This document shows positions 1 to 5,097 of a DNA stretch of 5,383 bases, in pieces; positions within the stretch are counted from its first letter, which is position 1, and the number at the start of each line of letters is the position of its first letter. The DNA is taken from positions 1-5,383 of the forward strand of contig JBQTJM010000244.1 of the NCBI GenBank assembly GCA_052387115.1, given 5' to 3'. Source of the DNA: JACCXJ01 sp052387115. Its GTDB lineage: Bacteria > Pseudomonadota > Gammaproteobacteria > JACCXJ01. The notes under the pieces are model-generated. The model saw nothing but the letters and a program-made list of their open reading frames with translations, was not told where the DNA came from and did not search any database. The position numbers were made by a program, and so were the translations under genes.

Positions 1-38
1 GATCGACGGCTCGCGTACTTGACAACCCACAGGTCCAT
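1..38 (-). CDS. 5' end of an unknown ORF (MDLWVVKYAS...), cut by window start
   Basis: The minus strand reads ATG at 38-36 followed by MDLWVVKYASRR and runs off the window open. An AGGAAGAG ribosome-binding sequence sits at 45-52, six bases before the ATG. The right-hand repeat copy carries the same arrangement, with MDRWVVKYASGR at 5306. The only indel between the copies falls in the spacer between Shine-Dalgarno and ATG, so both reading frames stay intact, which favours a real gene start. Only 12 codons are visible and I do not recognise the family. A transposase or other element-encoded protein is an inference from its position at a repeated boundary. Confidence 0.4.
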   Translation of the reverse strand, partial: MDLWVVKYASRR

Positions 39-75
39 CTCGTACTCTTCCTCTCGCCGAAAAAGGGCCTTTGAA
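1..75 (-). repeat. Left copy of a 75-bp inverted repeat, probable edge of a mobile element
   Basis: Read on the minus strand, this stretch matches 5270-5343 read on the plus strand with about seven substitutions and one 1-nt indel (roughly 89% identity, aligned by eye). The match stops at TTCAAA at the inner edge (70-75) and reaches the window start, so its true outer extent is unknown. It contains a Shine-Dalgarno and an ORF start that read off the window. A truncated PIN toxin gene begins right at the inner edge, as expected if an element inserted there. The element family is not recognised. Confidence 0.85.
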
Positions 76-296
76 ATGCTTATTCGCGCCGCGAACTACT
101 CAGTTCGGGCCTAAGAGAAATCCCCGTGGATGGGGCGATTGGCATCGCCGCGGCCCAACTCGGGGGCTTTCACGGAGATCCCGCCGACCGTTTCATCGTG
201 GCAACGGCGCAAATCATGCCCGCCATGTTGATCACCGCGGATCAGCAGGTATTGGACTGGCCTGACAAGGTCGAACGGTTCGATGCCCGGCGGTGA
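75..296 (+). pseudogene. PIN-domain toxin (VapC-like), C-terminal remnant
   Basis: An open frame from 75 to a TGA at 294-296 encodes 73 residues that resemble the C-terminal half of a PIN-domain ribonuclease toxin. Diagnostic parts are SGLREIPVDGAIGIAAAQL, the GDPADRFIVATA motif carrying the conserved C-terminal acidic residue, and LITADQQVLDWP, which includes the TAD motif. A complete VapC of this type is about 125-135 residues and starts with an LDTH-type motif. That N-terminal aspartate and the central glutamate are absent. The frame meets an in-frame TGA at 72-74, inside the inner edge of the left repeat, so the gene was cut there. There is no start codon or antitoxin, and an active nuclease is very unlikely. 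Confidence 0.8.
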
Positions 297-297
297 T

Positions 298-307
298 CTT
301 CTAGAAG
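298..307. promoter_or_regulatory. Perfect 10-bp palindrome CTTCTAGAAG, possible operator
   Basis: The sequence CTTCTAGAAG lies directly after the PIN remnant stop and about 20 bases upstream of the candidate extended -10 of the DUF433 gene. Antitoxins commonly repress their own promoters through short palindromes, so an autoregulatory operator is possible. That role is inference only; a 10-bp palindrome can also arise by chance. Confidence 0.25.
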
Positions 308-323
308 CCTGGAGACGATCCGG

Positions 324-332
324 TGGCATAAT
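324..332 (+). promoter_or_regulatory. Candidate extended -10 promoter for the DUF433 gene
   Basis: TGGCATAAT matches the extended -10 form TGn followed by a -10 hexamer (CATAAT, 5 of 6 to TATAAT). No good -35 is seen at 17-18 bases, which extended -10 promoters tolerate. Transcription would start near 339, giving a leader of about 30 bases to the ATG at 370. GGAGCAAAGG at 350-359 would serve as the ribosome-binding site, 10 bases before the ATG. Confidence 0.45.
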
Positions 333-369
333 TACAAACGATCGAGAGCGGAGCAAAGGTCATCGAGAC

Positions 370-684
370 ATGAGTGCCCCAGTGCTGGAACGACACATTG
401 AAATCACACCCGGGGTCGCGGGCGGCAAACCGCGCATCGCCGGGCATCGCATCACGGTACAAGATATCGTCATTTGGCACGAGCGTATGGGCAGAAGCGC
501 GGATGAGATCTGCGCCGAGGACGATCTGACATTAGCTGATGTGTATGCGGCCCTGGCTTATTACGTCGATCACCAAGAGGAGATCGATCGGAGCTTGGAA
601 GAAAGCGAGGCGTTCGTGGCCGAATTGCGCGAGCGCAACCCCTCGTTTCTCGAACGGAAGTTGAAAGCGATCCGCGGTGACTGA
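370..684 (+). CDS. DUF433 family antitoxin-like protein
   Basis: The 104-residue product is a complete DUF433-family protein, a small helix-turn-helix family that commonly acts as the antitoxin gene beside PIN-like DUF5615 toxins. The family signature GVAGGKPRIAGHRI lies at residues 15-28. It is followed by the helical segment VQDIVIWHERMGRSADEI and DDLTLADVYAALAYYVDH (51-68), the usual DNA-binding part. A charged C-terminal helix (69-100) probably contacts the toxin. The ATG at 370 is preferred over an in-frame ATG at 283 because family members begin at MSAP-like residues and GGAGCAAAGG lies 10 bases upstream. Its last codons overlap the GTG of the broken DUF5615 gene by 8 bases, the normal operon arrangement. 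The antitoxin is therefore intact while its partner is dead. DNA binding and neutralisation are inferred from the family. Confidence 0.88.
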   Translation: MSAPVLERHIEITPGVAGGKPRIAGHRITVQDIVIWHERMGRSADEICAEDDLTLADVYAALAYYVDHQEEIDRSLEESEAFVAELRERNPSFLERKLKAIRGD

Positions 685-790
685 AGTCCGTTATTACACG
701 GACGAGCAGGTATCCCGAGCGGTCATTCGCGGCCTACGCCAGCGAGGCGTAGACGTCACGAGCGCCCCGGTAGTCCTATTAACGGCGCGC
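677..790 (+). pseudogene. DUF5615 PIN-like toxin, N-terminal remnant
   Basis: A GTG at 677 overlaps the DUF433 stop and begins TEVRYYTDEQVSRAVIRGL, continuing to GVDVTSAPVVLLTA. This is the N-terminus of the DUF5615 PIN-like family, which typically starts with a RFYxDExV motif whose acidic residues belong to the nuclease site. Family members are about 110-120 residues and continue with a region rich in conserved acids. Here similarity ends after about 38 codons, near 790. The frame then runs through unrelated sequence that reads as a different toxin on the other strand. The catalytic C-terminal half is lost, so the protein should be inactive. The breakpoint coordinate is approximate. Confidence 0.78.
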
Positions 791-795
791 CGCCT

Positions 796-879
796 TTGCT
801 GCGCCTTCTTGGTGAAAGCGTGCAACACCACCACGCGTCGGCGAACGAGAAAGCAGTACAACGGCCTTGCGGTACCCCC
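796..879 (-). pseudogene. RelE/HigB-type (phage Gp49-like) toxin, internal/C-terminal remnant
   Basis: On the minus strand, codons read GTARPLYCFLVRRR and then VVVLHAFTKKAQQ. This is the hallmark core of the HigB/Gp49-like branch of the RelE superfamily, mRNA interferases whose usual sequence is RVLYCFLxGxRIVLLHGFxKKTQKTP. The similarity stops just where TPxxEI should follow, at about 796, which is also where the plus-strand DUF5615 remnant ends. Two different toxin genes are therefore joined tail to tail at a breakpoint near 790-797. On the other side, only about 30 bases separate the fragment from the glcD stop. There is no toxin start and no antitoxin. The piece is too short to be functional. 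Confidence 0.65.
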
Positions 880-910
880 GCCCCGGGTGTCGTGCCGCCC
901 GGACCAGCCG

Positions 911-2377
911 TCAAAAGCGCTCCAATTCCGGAAACGGCAGCTCCCCCCGGTGCACATGCATGCGGCCGAATTCCGCACACCGGCGCGGTGTCGGGACGGC
1001 CTTGCCGGGGTTCAACAAGCCGTCCGGATCGAAGGCGCGCTTGACGGCGTGGAAGAGCGACAGCTCCGCGGTGCTGAACTGGACGCACATCTCCTTGAGC
1101 TTCTCGACGCCGACCCCATGCTCGCCCGTGATCGTGCCTCCGACCGCGACGCATAGCTCCAGGATCTCGCTACCCAGGGCCTCGGCGCGCTTGAGCTCAT
1201 CGGGGCGATTCGCGTCGTAGAGGATCAAGGGGTGGAGGTTCCCGTCGCCGGCATGGAACACGTTGGCGACGCAGAGGCCGTGCTTTTTCGATAGCGCGGC
1301 GATCTCCGTGAGGACCCGGGCCAACTTCCGGCGCGGGATGGTCCCGTCCATACAGTAGTAGTCCGGCGCGATGCGCCCGACCGCGGGGAAAGCCGCTTTG
1401 CGACCGGCCCAGAAGAGCCGTCGTTCGGCCTCGTCTTTCGCCACCCGCACCGCCACCGCCCCCTGCGCCCGCAGGATCCCCTGCACGCGATCCAGTTGCA
1501 GGGCGATCTCCTCGGGATAACCGTCCAGCTCGCAGAGCAGGATGGCGGCCGCATCCCGGGGATAACCGGCGTGCGCGTAGTCCTCGGCCGCGCGGATGGC
1601 GAGCGTGTCCATCATCTCGAGACCGGCCGGGATGATCCCGGCCGCGATCACGGCGGCGACACCCCTGCCGGCGTCCTCCACGCGCTCGAAGGCCGCCAAG
1701 AGGACCTGCGTGCCGGCCGGTCTCGGCAGGAGCTTGACCGTGATCGAGGTGATGATGCCAAGCAGGCCCTCGGAACCGGTCAGGAGCGCCAGGAGATCGT
1801 AGCCGGGGGCGTCGAGGGTCGGACCGCCGGTCTCGCAGAGCTCCCCGTCCAGGGTCAGGAAGGTGACGGACAAGACATTGTGGACCGTGAGCCCGTACTT
1901 GAGGCAGTGCACGCCGCCTGCGTTCTCGGCTACGTTCCCGCCCACGGTGCAGGCGATCTGGGAGGAAGGATCGGGGGCGTAGTAGAGCCCGTAAGGTGCC
2001 GCCGCCTCCGAGACGGCCAGGTTGCGGACGCCGGGCTCGACCGTGGCCGTGCGGTTGTCGGCGTCGATGGACAGAATGCGATTGAAGCGCGCGAGGCCGA
2101 GCACGATCCCCCGGCAATGCGGCAGGGCCCCGCCCGAGAGGCCGGTCCCGGCACCGCGGGCGACCACCGGCACCTTGTGTGCCCGACACAGGCGCAGGAC
2201 GGCCTGGACCTCCTCGACGCGCTCCGGAACCACCACCGCCATGGGCAGCTCGCGATACGCGGACAGGGCGTCACACTCGTAGACGCGCAAGGCCTCCACC
2301 TCGGCGATCACGGCCTCCGCCGGCAACACGCAGCGTAGCGCCGCGAGGAAGGAGGGGGCATCGACCGGGGTGCTCAT
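911..2377 (-). CDS. glcD: Glycolate oxidase FAD-binding subunit GlcD
   Basis: This 488-residue protein is the FAD-containing catalytic subunit of glycolate oxidase, which oxidises glycolate to glyoxylate together with GlcE and the Fe-S subunit GlcF and passes electrons to the respiratory chain. It is full length (E. coli GlcD is about 499 residues). The PCMH-type FAD domain holds RGAGTGLSGG (74-83), YYAPDPSSQ (132-140) and GGNVAENAGG (146-155). The C-terminal FAD-oxidase domain holds FWAGRK (322-327), PDYYCMDGTIPRR (338-350), HAGDGNLHP (375-383) and GEHGVG (418-423). It ends with the family's typical MHVHRGELPFPELERF. The ATG at 2377 is chosen because it places MSTPVDAPSFL like other GlcD starts; an in-frame TTG at 2419 is less likely, and neither has a clear Shine-Dalgarno. 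No glcE or glcF follows: the sequence after the stop is a toxin remnant, so this is an orphan subunit. Confidence 0.95.
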   Translation of the reverse strand: MSTPVDAPSFLAALRCVLPAEAVIAEVEALRVYECDALSAYRELPMAVVVPERVEEVQAVLRLCRAHKVPVVARGAGTGLSGGALPHCRGIVLGLARFNRILSIDADNRTATVEPGVRNLAVSEAAAPYGLYYAPDPSSQIACTVGGNVAENAGGVHCLKYGLTVHNVLSVTFLTLDGELCETGGPTLDAPGYDLLALLTGSEGLLGIITSITVKLLPRPAGTQVLLAAFERVEDAGRGVAAVIAAGIIPAGLEMMDTLAIRAAEDYAHAGYPRDAAAILLCELDGYPEEIALQLDRVQGILRAQGAVAVRVAKDEAERRLFWAGRKAAFPAVGRIAPDYYCMDGTIPRRKLARVLTEIAALSKKHGLCVANVFHAGDGNLHPLILYDANRPDELKRAEALGSEILELCVAVGGTITGEHGVGVEKLKEMCVQFSTAELSLFHAVKRAFDPDGLLNPGKAVPTPRRCAEFGRMHVHRGELPFPELERF

Positions 2378-2444
2378 GACAGAGAGGGTTGGGCCGTAGG
2401 CACCGAGGTCTCGAAGCAATGTGGACGGGTGCTCCCAGCGGGCT

Positions 2445-2456
2445 GTATGATCAGAC
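2445..2456. promoter_or_regulatory. Imperfect palindrome GTATGATCAGAC upstream of glcD
   Basis: GTATGATCAGAC is a 12-bp dyad centred on TGATCA with 10 of 12 symmetric positions, about 70 bases upstream of the glcD ATG. FadR-type GntR regulators, the family of the glycolate regulator GlcC, bind GT...AC half-sites, so an operator is conceivable. It overlaps the end of the vapC remnant frame, and chance is equally plausible. Confidence 0.2.
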
Positions 2457-2564
2457 CACCGCTACGTATTTACGGTCCTGCGGCAGGAGCGACACGGGGC
2501 GTGTAGTGCTTCTCGCGGTCTCTGAACAGGATCGCGCAAGGATGTTAGTGTCCAACGCGATCAT
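2451..2564 (-). pseudogene. VapC-type PIN toxin, N-terminal remnant
   Basis: The minus-strand ATG at 2564 starts MIALDTNILAR, the classic beginning of VapC PIN-domain ribonucleases; the D of LDTN is the first metal-binding acid. After residue 11 the expected Y-L-x-x-D pattern continues only in another frame (LFRDREKHYTPR), which points to a 1-base deletion. The unshifted frame stops at 2451 after 37 codons, and the shifted frame stops slightly earlier. A real VapC is about 130 residues, so roughly 100 are missing and glcD upstream sequence takes their place. The ATG overlaps the TGA of the preceding vapB remnant as ATGA (2564-2561), the standard translational coupling of vapBC operons. This is a different PIN subtype from the fragment at 75-296. 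Confidence 0.72.
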
Positions 2565-2822
2565 CGGCGTTGCTGCACCCGAGTTCTCGCGCCGATCACT
2601 TCTCCCGCGGCCCGCCGGGTTGGTCCTTCGCCAGGTATTTCCGCCCGGGCCGGTACAGACACCTGCGGCGTCCTCGCGAGGTCTTCCGGTCAGCGCGGGC
2701 GGGGATCAGTCTCAGCTCATCGCCACGGCCCAGAAGACCCGCTCCGTGCCGGCCGTGATGTGCCGCGACTCCCGTATGGCTTCGGGATGCCGATCTGCCC
2801 CTTGCTCGATACCTTGCCTCAC
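2561..2822 (-). pseudogene. AbrB/MazE-type antitoxin (VapB), multiply frameshifted
   Basis: A SpoVT/AbrB-fold antitoxin can be reassembled only by changing frame several times. KVSSKGQIGIPK (about 2815-2780) is the family's DNA-binding signature. After an apparent 1-base loss, AIRESRHITAGTERVFWAV follows (about 2783-2726). GDELRLIPAR appears in a third frame (2695-2724). Then come LTGRPREDAAG and CLYRPGRKYLAKD in two frames, and VIGARTRVQQRR with TGA at 2563-2561. Start is probably the GTG at 2822. Pieces occur in the right order and spacing for an antitoxin of about 80-87 residues that would bind DNA as a dimer and neutralise VapC. At least three or four frameshifts make it dead. Its TGA overlaps the vapC ATG. 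Confidence 0.75.
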
Positions 2823-2846
2823 GCTGGTAAGACGGCACGCAAGACG

Positions 2847-2875
2847 ATGATAGCGAGCGGGCGAGAGAGTGTCCA
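2847..2875 (-). promoter_or_regulatory. Sigma70-like promoter of the vapBC remnant
   Basis: On the minus strand, TGGACA (2875-2870, 5 of 6 to TTGACA) and TATCAT (2852-2847, 5 of 6 to TATAAT) are separated by exactly 17 bases. Transcription would begin near 2840, about 18 bases before the presumed GTG start of vapB. The promoter seems to have survived the decay of the genes it served. It could now contribute transcripts toward glcD, which lies downstream on the same strand. Confidence 0.55.
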
Positions 2876-2975
2876 TCTGCCGCTCACGCTCCTTGCCGCA
2901 CCGGCGGGATAGATTGGGCGTGCCCCCCACTCGGTGGCAAGACAAGGGGCTAGAAAGGCGAGCCCAGCCCGGTAG
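2876..2975. other. Intergenic sequence without a recognisable gene
   Basis: Between the vapBC promoter and the GC hairpin I see no frame with recognisable protein similarity. Together with the remnants, hairpin and promoter listed separately, this accounts for the 690-base gap between glcD and the delta-60 gene. The sequence next to the hairpin looks like intergenic repeat material, but I cannot name a family. Confidence 0.4.
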
Positions 2976-3008
2976 GGCGGGTGAGCGGATTTCATCGCGT
3001 CACCCGCC
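2976..3008. repeat. GC-rich hairpin, likely intergenic palindromic repeat
   Basis: GGCGGGTGA (2976-2984) pairs perfectly with TCACCCGCC (3000-3008). An inner GCG/CGC can extend the stem past one bulged G around the loop GATTTCAT. It is preceded by GGTAGG, resembling the GTAGGG(C/T)GG...CC(A/G)CCC palindromic repeats scattered between genes in many proteobacteria. The left side of a second stem is shared: ACCCGCC (3002-3008) can instead pair with GGCGGGT (3029-3035). There is no U-run on either strand, so it is not a canonical intrinsic terminator. It lies 60 bases beyond the delta-60 stop and could stabilise that transcript's 3' end. Confidence 0.6.
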
Positions 3009-3068
3009 TTTCGAGTTACGGCTTGCTCGGCGGGTCCTCCACCCCGCCCCGGCGAAATCGCGACCAGG

Positions 3069-4823
3069 CTAACTACACGGAACGTTGCCGACCGGTGTAC
3101 AGGGCGGTGGCGGCGGAACCGGAGGCGGGTCTTTGGGCCGATCGGCCGGCTTCGCCTTTCGTTCGCAGTTCCGCGTCTTTTCTCCCTTGCGGCAGGTGTC
3201 CCTGTCCCTCCCGCCATCGAGCCTGTCGCTGCCCTCATCGCCGAAGAGTTTGTCGTTGCCGCCCTCGCCGAACAGACGGTCATTGCCCTCGTTCCCGACG
3301 AGCGTATCGCGGCCGGGGCCGCCGCAGATGGTGTCGTTGCCAGCGAGCCCGCGGATCGTATCATTCCCGCCCCGGCCGACGATGACATCCGGTTCCAGGG
3401 TGCCCCGGATCGTATCATTGCCGGCGGTTCCCAGGATCGTCACCAGCCGCCCGCCGCACGTGAGTGGCGCCGGCGGTGGCGCCGACGGCGGCTCCGGCGA
3501 GCCCGGCGGTGGCAGCGCCGGCGGGTCCGGCGGCAGCTCGTTCGTCGTCAAATACCGCGCCAGCGCAAAATCTAGGTCGCCGCTGGGGCTCGCATTGCCT
3601 GCCATCACCAGCTTGCCGTCGGGCTGAAAGGAGAGTGAAAAAAAACGTTGAGTAAAAGTGTTACCACCAAAGTCGGTCAACACGACGCCGCCCGTGCCGA
3701 AGCTCGTATCGAGGCTTCCATCGGATAAGTAACGCGCCAAGGCGAAAGAATTATCGCCATTTGCTCTCCCCCCTCCCCCCGCCACCAGCTTGCCGTCGAC
3801 CTGAAGCGAGAGGGTAAGCGCGCCACCCGACTCGATGTCCGTTCGGACGAGGCCACCGCTACCGAAGTTCCCATCCAGGCGCCCATCTGGATGGTAACGC
3901 GCCAAGACGAAATCTCGATTGGCTGAGTTCCCCGATCCGATGCTCCCCGCCGCCACCAGCTTCCCATCGGGCTGAAGAACGAGTGCTTCCGCGTCACTGT
4001 CTTCACCGAAGTCGGTCACGACACGGCCCCCCCCGGGGCCGAAGCCGGTATCACGGCTCCCGTCGGCATTGAAGCGTTCCAGCGCAAAAAAGCGTCGGTG
4101 GTTTGCGAAATCGACGTCGACTCCCGCGGCCACCAGTTTGGCGTCCGGCTGAAGCGCCAATGCATTGGGTAGTGTTATCTCACTGAACGCGGAGCCGTTG
4201 CTACCGAAGCTGGCATCGCGCGTGCCGTCGGGGTTGATGCGGTACAATAAATCGCCATCCACTACCACCAGCTTGCCGTCGGGCTGCAAGACTAGGTCTC
4301 GGGCTCCACAACATGCGTCGGTGATCACCACAAGGCCGCCGACGCCGAAGCTCGCATCGAGAGTCCCGCCGGGGTTGTAACGTGCCAGGATCAAATCACC
4401 GGCATTGTTACCTCCCGCCACCACCAGCTTGCCGTCCGGCTGAAGGACGAGATCGAATGCACGGTCCGGAGCACCGAAGTCCGTGACCACGCGGCCGCCG
4501 TTACCGAAGCTGCTATCGAGACTGCCGTCGGGGTTATAACGGGCCAGGACGAAATCGGCAGAACTAGAGAAAGCGTCCTTCGCCCCCGCCACCACCAGCT
4601 TGCCGTCGGACTGCACAACTAAAGCGTAGGCCGTGTCGTGGCCGCGAACGTCGGTCAGCACCTTGCCGTCGCCATCGAAGCTCGGGTCGAGGTCGCCGGA
4701 GGCGGCCGGGGCTGGGATAGGGAGGTCGAGGAGGAAGGCGGACAGGATCACGAGCAACCCCCGTCCGAAGGGGTGAAAGGGCCGGGCAGGGCCGGGCAAG
4801 GGGGACCGTGGTGTGGTCTTCAT
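3069..4823 (-). CDS. Exported delta-60 repeat / RTX calcium-binding protein
   Basis: The 584-residue product starts with a signal peptide: a basic/proline-rich n-region, the hydrophobic segment GLLVILSAFLLDLPI (22-36) and a PAPAAS cleavage zone near 40-42. Seven delta-60 repeats follow; their LDxSF-type motifs start at residues 45, 102, 155, 202, 257, 317 and 371, each followed by QPDGKLVVAG and LARYNPDGS. These probably form a beta-propeller-like fold. A proline-rich linker (429-454) leads to nine RTX nonapeptides at 465-545 (GxxGNDxIx), a calcium-binding beta-roll. The tail is basic, then proline-rich, with cysteines at 544, 553, 575 and 583. No catalytic domain is visible and the role is unknown; surface or secreted adhesion is inference. 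The ATG at 4823 is preferred to one at 4868 because of AAGGAG seven bases upstream and the resulting signal peptide. Confidence 0.92.
   Translation of the reverse strand: MKTTPRSPLPGPARPFHPFGRGLLVILSAFLLDLPIPAPAASGDLDPSFDGDGKVLTDVRGHDTAYALVVQSDGKLVVAGAKDAFSSSADFVLARYNPDGSLDSSFGNGGRVVTDFGAPDRAFDLVLQPDGKLVVAGGNNAGDLILARYNPGGTLDASFGVGGLVVITDACCGARDLVLQPDGKLVVVDGDLLYRINPDGTRDASFGSNGSAFSEITLPNALALQPDAKLVAAGVDVDFANHRRFFALERFNADGSRDTGFGPGGGRVVTDFGEDSDAEALVLQPDGKLVAAGSIGSGNSANRDFVLARYHPDGRLDGNFGSGGLVRTDIESGGALTLSLQVDGKLVAGGGGRANGDNSFALARYLSDGSLDTSFGTGGVVLTDFGGNTFTQRFFSLSFQPDGKLVMAGNASPSGDLDFALARYLTTNELPPDPPALPPPGSPEPPSAPPPAPLTCGGRLVTILGTAGNDTIRGTLEPDVIVGRGGNDTIRGLAGNDTICGGPGRDTLVGNEGNDRLFGEGGNDKLFGDEGSDRLDGGRDRDTCRKGEKTRNCERKAKPADRPKDPPPVPPPPPCTPVGNVPCS
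3607..4620 (-). repeat. Seven coding repeats underlying the delta-60 domain
   Basis: The DNA ACCAGCTTGCCGTCGGGCTG and close variants recur near 3607, 3784, 3955, 4132, 4267, 4423 and 4594. Spacings are 177, 171, 177, 135, 156 and 171 bases, all multiples of three. It encodes the complement of Q-P-D-G-K-L-V within each delta-60 unit. The 135-base unit corresponds to the shortened repeat around residues 155-200. These are protein repeats within one gene, so unit number can change by recombination. Confidence 0.9.
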
Positions 4824-4830
4824 CGGGCAT

Positions 4831-4836
4831 CTCCTT
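4831..4836 (-). promoter_or_regulatory. Shine-Dalgarno AAGGAG that sets the delta-60 gene start
   Basis: On the minus strand AAGGAG is seven bases upstream of the ATG at 4823. This is the strongest ribosome-binding site seen in the window and the main reason to prefer 4823 over the in-frame ATG at 4868. Confidence 0.8.
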
Positions 4837-4922
4837 GGTACGCGTCGTCCTGAGCGTCTCACCTTCATCGAGCACCCCCGCTCTACGCGGCCGACCGCCG
4901 CGCGCCCGCCGTCCGATGAGGC

Positions 4923-4971
4923 CCGCCCGATTCCGGGCGGTCCGCACGGAGCGCCCAGTTGCCTCCGTGCG
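4923..4971 (-). other. Two back-to-back hairpins in the delta-60 gene leader
   Basis: CCGCCCG (4923-4929) pairs perfectly with CGGGCGG (4934-4940) around a 4-base loop. CGCACGGAG (4943-4951) pairs with CTCCGTGCG (4963-4971) around an 11-base loop. If the promoter at 4982-5010 is right, both fold in the 5' leader about 100-150 bases before the start codon. No U-run follows, so they are not ordinary terminators. A regulatory or RNA-stability role is inference. Confidence 0.5.
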
Positions 4972-4981
4972 ACTTCGGCGG

Positions 4982-5010
4982 ACTATAAGGACTGCGACAC
5001 CGTACTGCAA
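4982..5010 (-). promoter_or_regulatory. Sigma70-like promoter for the delta-60/RTX gene
   Basis: On the minus strand, TTGCAG (5010-5005, 4 of 6) and TATAGT (4987-4982, 5 of 6) are separated by exactly 17 bases. Transcription would start near 4975 and give a structured leader of about 150 bases. Confidence 0.5.
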
Positions 5011-5097
5011 GCCCCCGTCGGTAGCCATGCAGTGCCCGTCGCGGGTTTGCCACAAAGAAAAGCGAAGCGCAGGCGAAAGTCAAGGGTTTCGTTTAGA

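Noticed and set aside
770..800. Possible integron attC-like sequence (CCTATTAACGG...)
   Set aside because: No matching GTTRRRY partner at a suitable distance and no integrase; the bases are explained by the DUF5615 and HigB remnants.
677..1156. 159-codon plus-strand ORF starting at the DUF5615 GTG
   Set aside because: Only the first 38 or so codons resemble DUF5615. The rest runs over the HigB-like remnant and antisense to glcD with arginine-rich, low-complexity composition.
1197..2189. 330-codon minus-strand ORF overlapping glcD in another frame
   Set aside because: It is a shadow frame with arginine/glycine-rich composition typical of high-GC out-of-frame translation.
1496..2338. 280-codon plus-strand ORF
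   Set aside because: It is the antisense of glcD in GC-rich DNA and shows no family motif, whereas the opposite strand has unmistakable GlcD motifs.
2378..2419. In-frame TTG at 2419 as an alternative glcD start
   Set aside because: The 14 extra residues do not resemble GlcD N-termini, and no ribosome-binding site precedes the TTG. The ATG at 2377 fits the family better.
2389..2850. 153-codon plus-strand ORF between glcD and the hairpin
   Set aside because: The opposite strand carries recognisable AbrB and VapC fragments over the same bases; this frame has no motif.
3085..3627. 180-codon plus-strand ORF rich in S, L and P
   Set aside because: It is antisense to the RTX and proline-rich part of the delta-60 protein, and its periodicity is inherited from those repeats.
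3607..4620. Regularly spaced repeats that could suggest a CRISPR array
   Set aside because: Spacings vary from 135 to 177 bases, are all multiples of three and lie in one open frame, so they are delta-60 protein repeats.
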